Source: an uncultured bacterium (GTDB lineage: Bacteria; Bacillota; Clostridia; Lachnospirales; Lachnospiraceae). From it: DNA of 14,815 nucleotides. Made by a program: the position numbers and the translations under genes. The stretch is taken from the NCBI GenBank assembly GCA_937916345.1, contig CALFUE010000183.1, positions 1-14,815 on the forward strand. The letters are read 5' to 3'. The notes below the pieces were generated by a model. The model was not told where the DNA came from, made no database searches, and saw only the letters and a program-made list of their open reading frames with translations. Positions 14,347 through 14,815 of the stretch are shown one piece after another (within the stretch, counting starts at the first letter, position 1; every line of letters starts with the position of its first letter).

Positions 14347-14815
14347 GAGAAAAGATCATTATTTTCGGAGGCACCACCGAGGGGAGATTACTGTCCGAAT
14401 TTCTCTCCGGAGCAGAGGTTTATCATACGATATCGGTAGCTACGGAATACGGCAGGAGCGTATTGACTGATTCCCCGTGGATGAGCGTTTTGGTAGGAAG
14501 AAAAGATGTTGACGAGATCAGGCGGCTTCTTACGGATGAGGGCTTTGATACAGTGATAGACGCCACTCATCCCTATGCAGTCGATGTGACTGCGAATATA
14601 AAAAAAGCCATGGGAGCGGAAACCGAATATATCAGAATAAAGAGATCCATTGATCATAAAATATCAGGGGTCTCATATTTTGGTTCAAACGAGGATCTTC
14701 TGTCAGAATTAAAAAAGAGCCGCGGGAATATCCTTATCACTACGGGCGCGAAGGAGCTGCCCCAATATCTGTCCGATGAAAGTATAAGAGAGAGGGCTTA
14801 TGTCAGGATCCTTCC
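14343..14815 (+). CDS. cbiJ: Cobalt-precorrin-6A reductase, 3' end beyond the window
   Basis: CbiJ (CobK family) reduces cobalt-precorrin-6A to 6B with a nicotinamide cofactor. The frame starts at the ATG of an ATGA overlap with cbiH and is open for 157 codons to the right edge. IIIFGGTTEGR (5-15), VIDATHPYAVDVTANIKK (71-88), YIRIKR (96-101) and ILITTGAKEL (130-139) match the family in order. Full-length members have about 250 residues, so roughly the last 90 to 100 lie outside. AGGGG about 10 bases upstream can act as ribosome binding site. Nothing suggests truncation other than the window edge. Confidence 0.93.
   Translation, partial: MREKIIIFGGTTEGRLLSEFLSGAEVYHTISVATEYGRSVLTDSPWMSVLVGRKDVDEIRRLLTDEGFDTVIDATHPYAVDVTANIKKAMGAETEYIRIKRSIDHKISGVSYFGSNEDLLSELKKSRGNILITTGAKELPQYLSDESIRERAYVRIL

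Overview
The window looks like chromosomal DNA of an anaerobic Gram-positive bacterium of the Clostridia, most likely a Lachnospiraceae-like species. The reasons are the anaerobic (cobalt-early, Cbi-type) cobamide pathway, the lipoprotein signal on the binding protein, frequent AGA/AGG and ATA codons, and family-specific wording in BtuF, CobU and CobC that I associate with Lachnospiraceae. The taxonomic call is inference. No RNA genes, insertion sequences or CRISPR arrays are visible.

Left edge (1 to about 505): a minus-strand fragment of a beta-class adenine DNA methyltransferase of the type III Mod kind. It runs off the window at its C-terminal end and has lost its N-terminal part. At about 489-512 it meets, head to head, a plus-strand surface-protein gene that has also lost its 5' end. 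Both gene heads, the intergenic region and any promoter or cobalamin riboswitch are missing, so this is a deletion/recombination point or an assembly chimera.

505-14815: one plus-strand, densely packed gene series, probably one transcription unit. The order is: truncated, frameshifted surface domain protein; btuF, btuC, btuD (corrinoid-type ABC importer); cbiP/cobQ; cobT, cobU, cobS, cobC (nucleotide loop assembly); cbiB and cobD (aminopropanol linker); cbiC, cbiD, cbiF, cbiG, cbiH and the start of cbiJ (corrin ring synthesis). Fourteen of the sixteen gene junctions overlap, and the other two have gaps of 6 and 10 bases, so there is no gene-free stretch above 300 bases.

Together the genes describe capture and import of corrinoids, amidation and linker attachment, lower-ligand activation and joining, and part of de novo ring synthesis. 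Promoter-proximal genes serve salvage and late steps; distal genes serve the earlier ring steps. cbiE, cbiT, cbiL, cbiA, a cobalt chelatase and the corrinoid adenosyltransferase are not in the window and may lie past the right edge.

The main oddities are the head-to-head truncated junction, an A10 tract that splits the surface-protein gene and may control btuF translation, a CobC-type phosphatase whose second catalytic histidine position is a serine, and a 43-base dual-coding overlap where the SAM-binding loop of CbiF also encodes the tail of CbiD.
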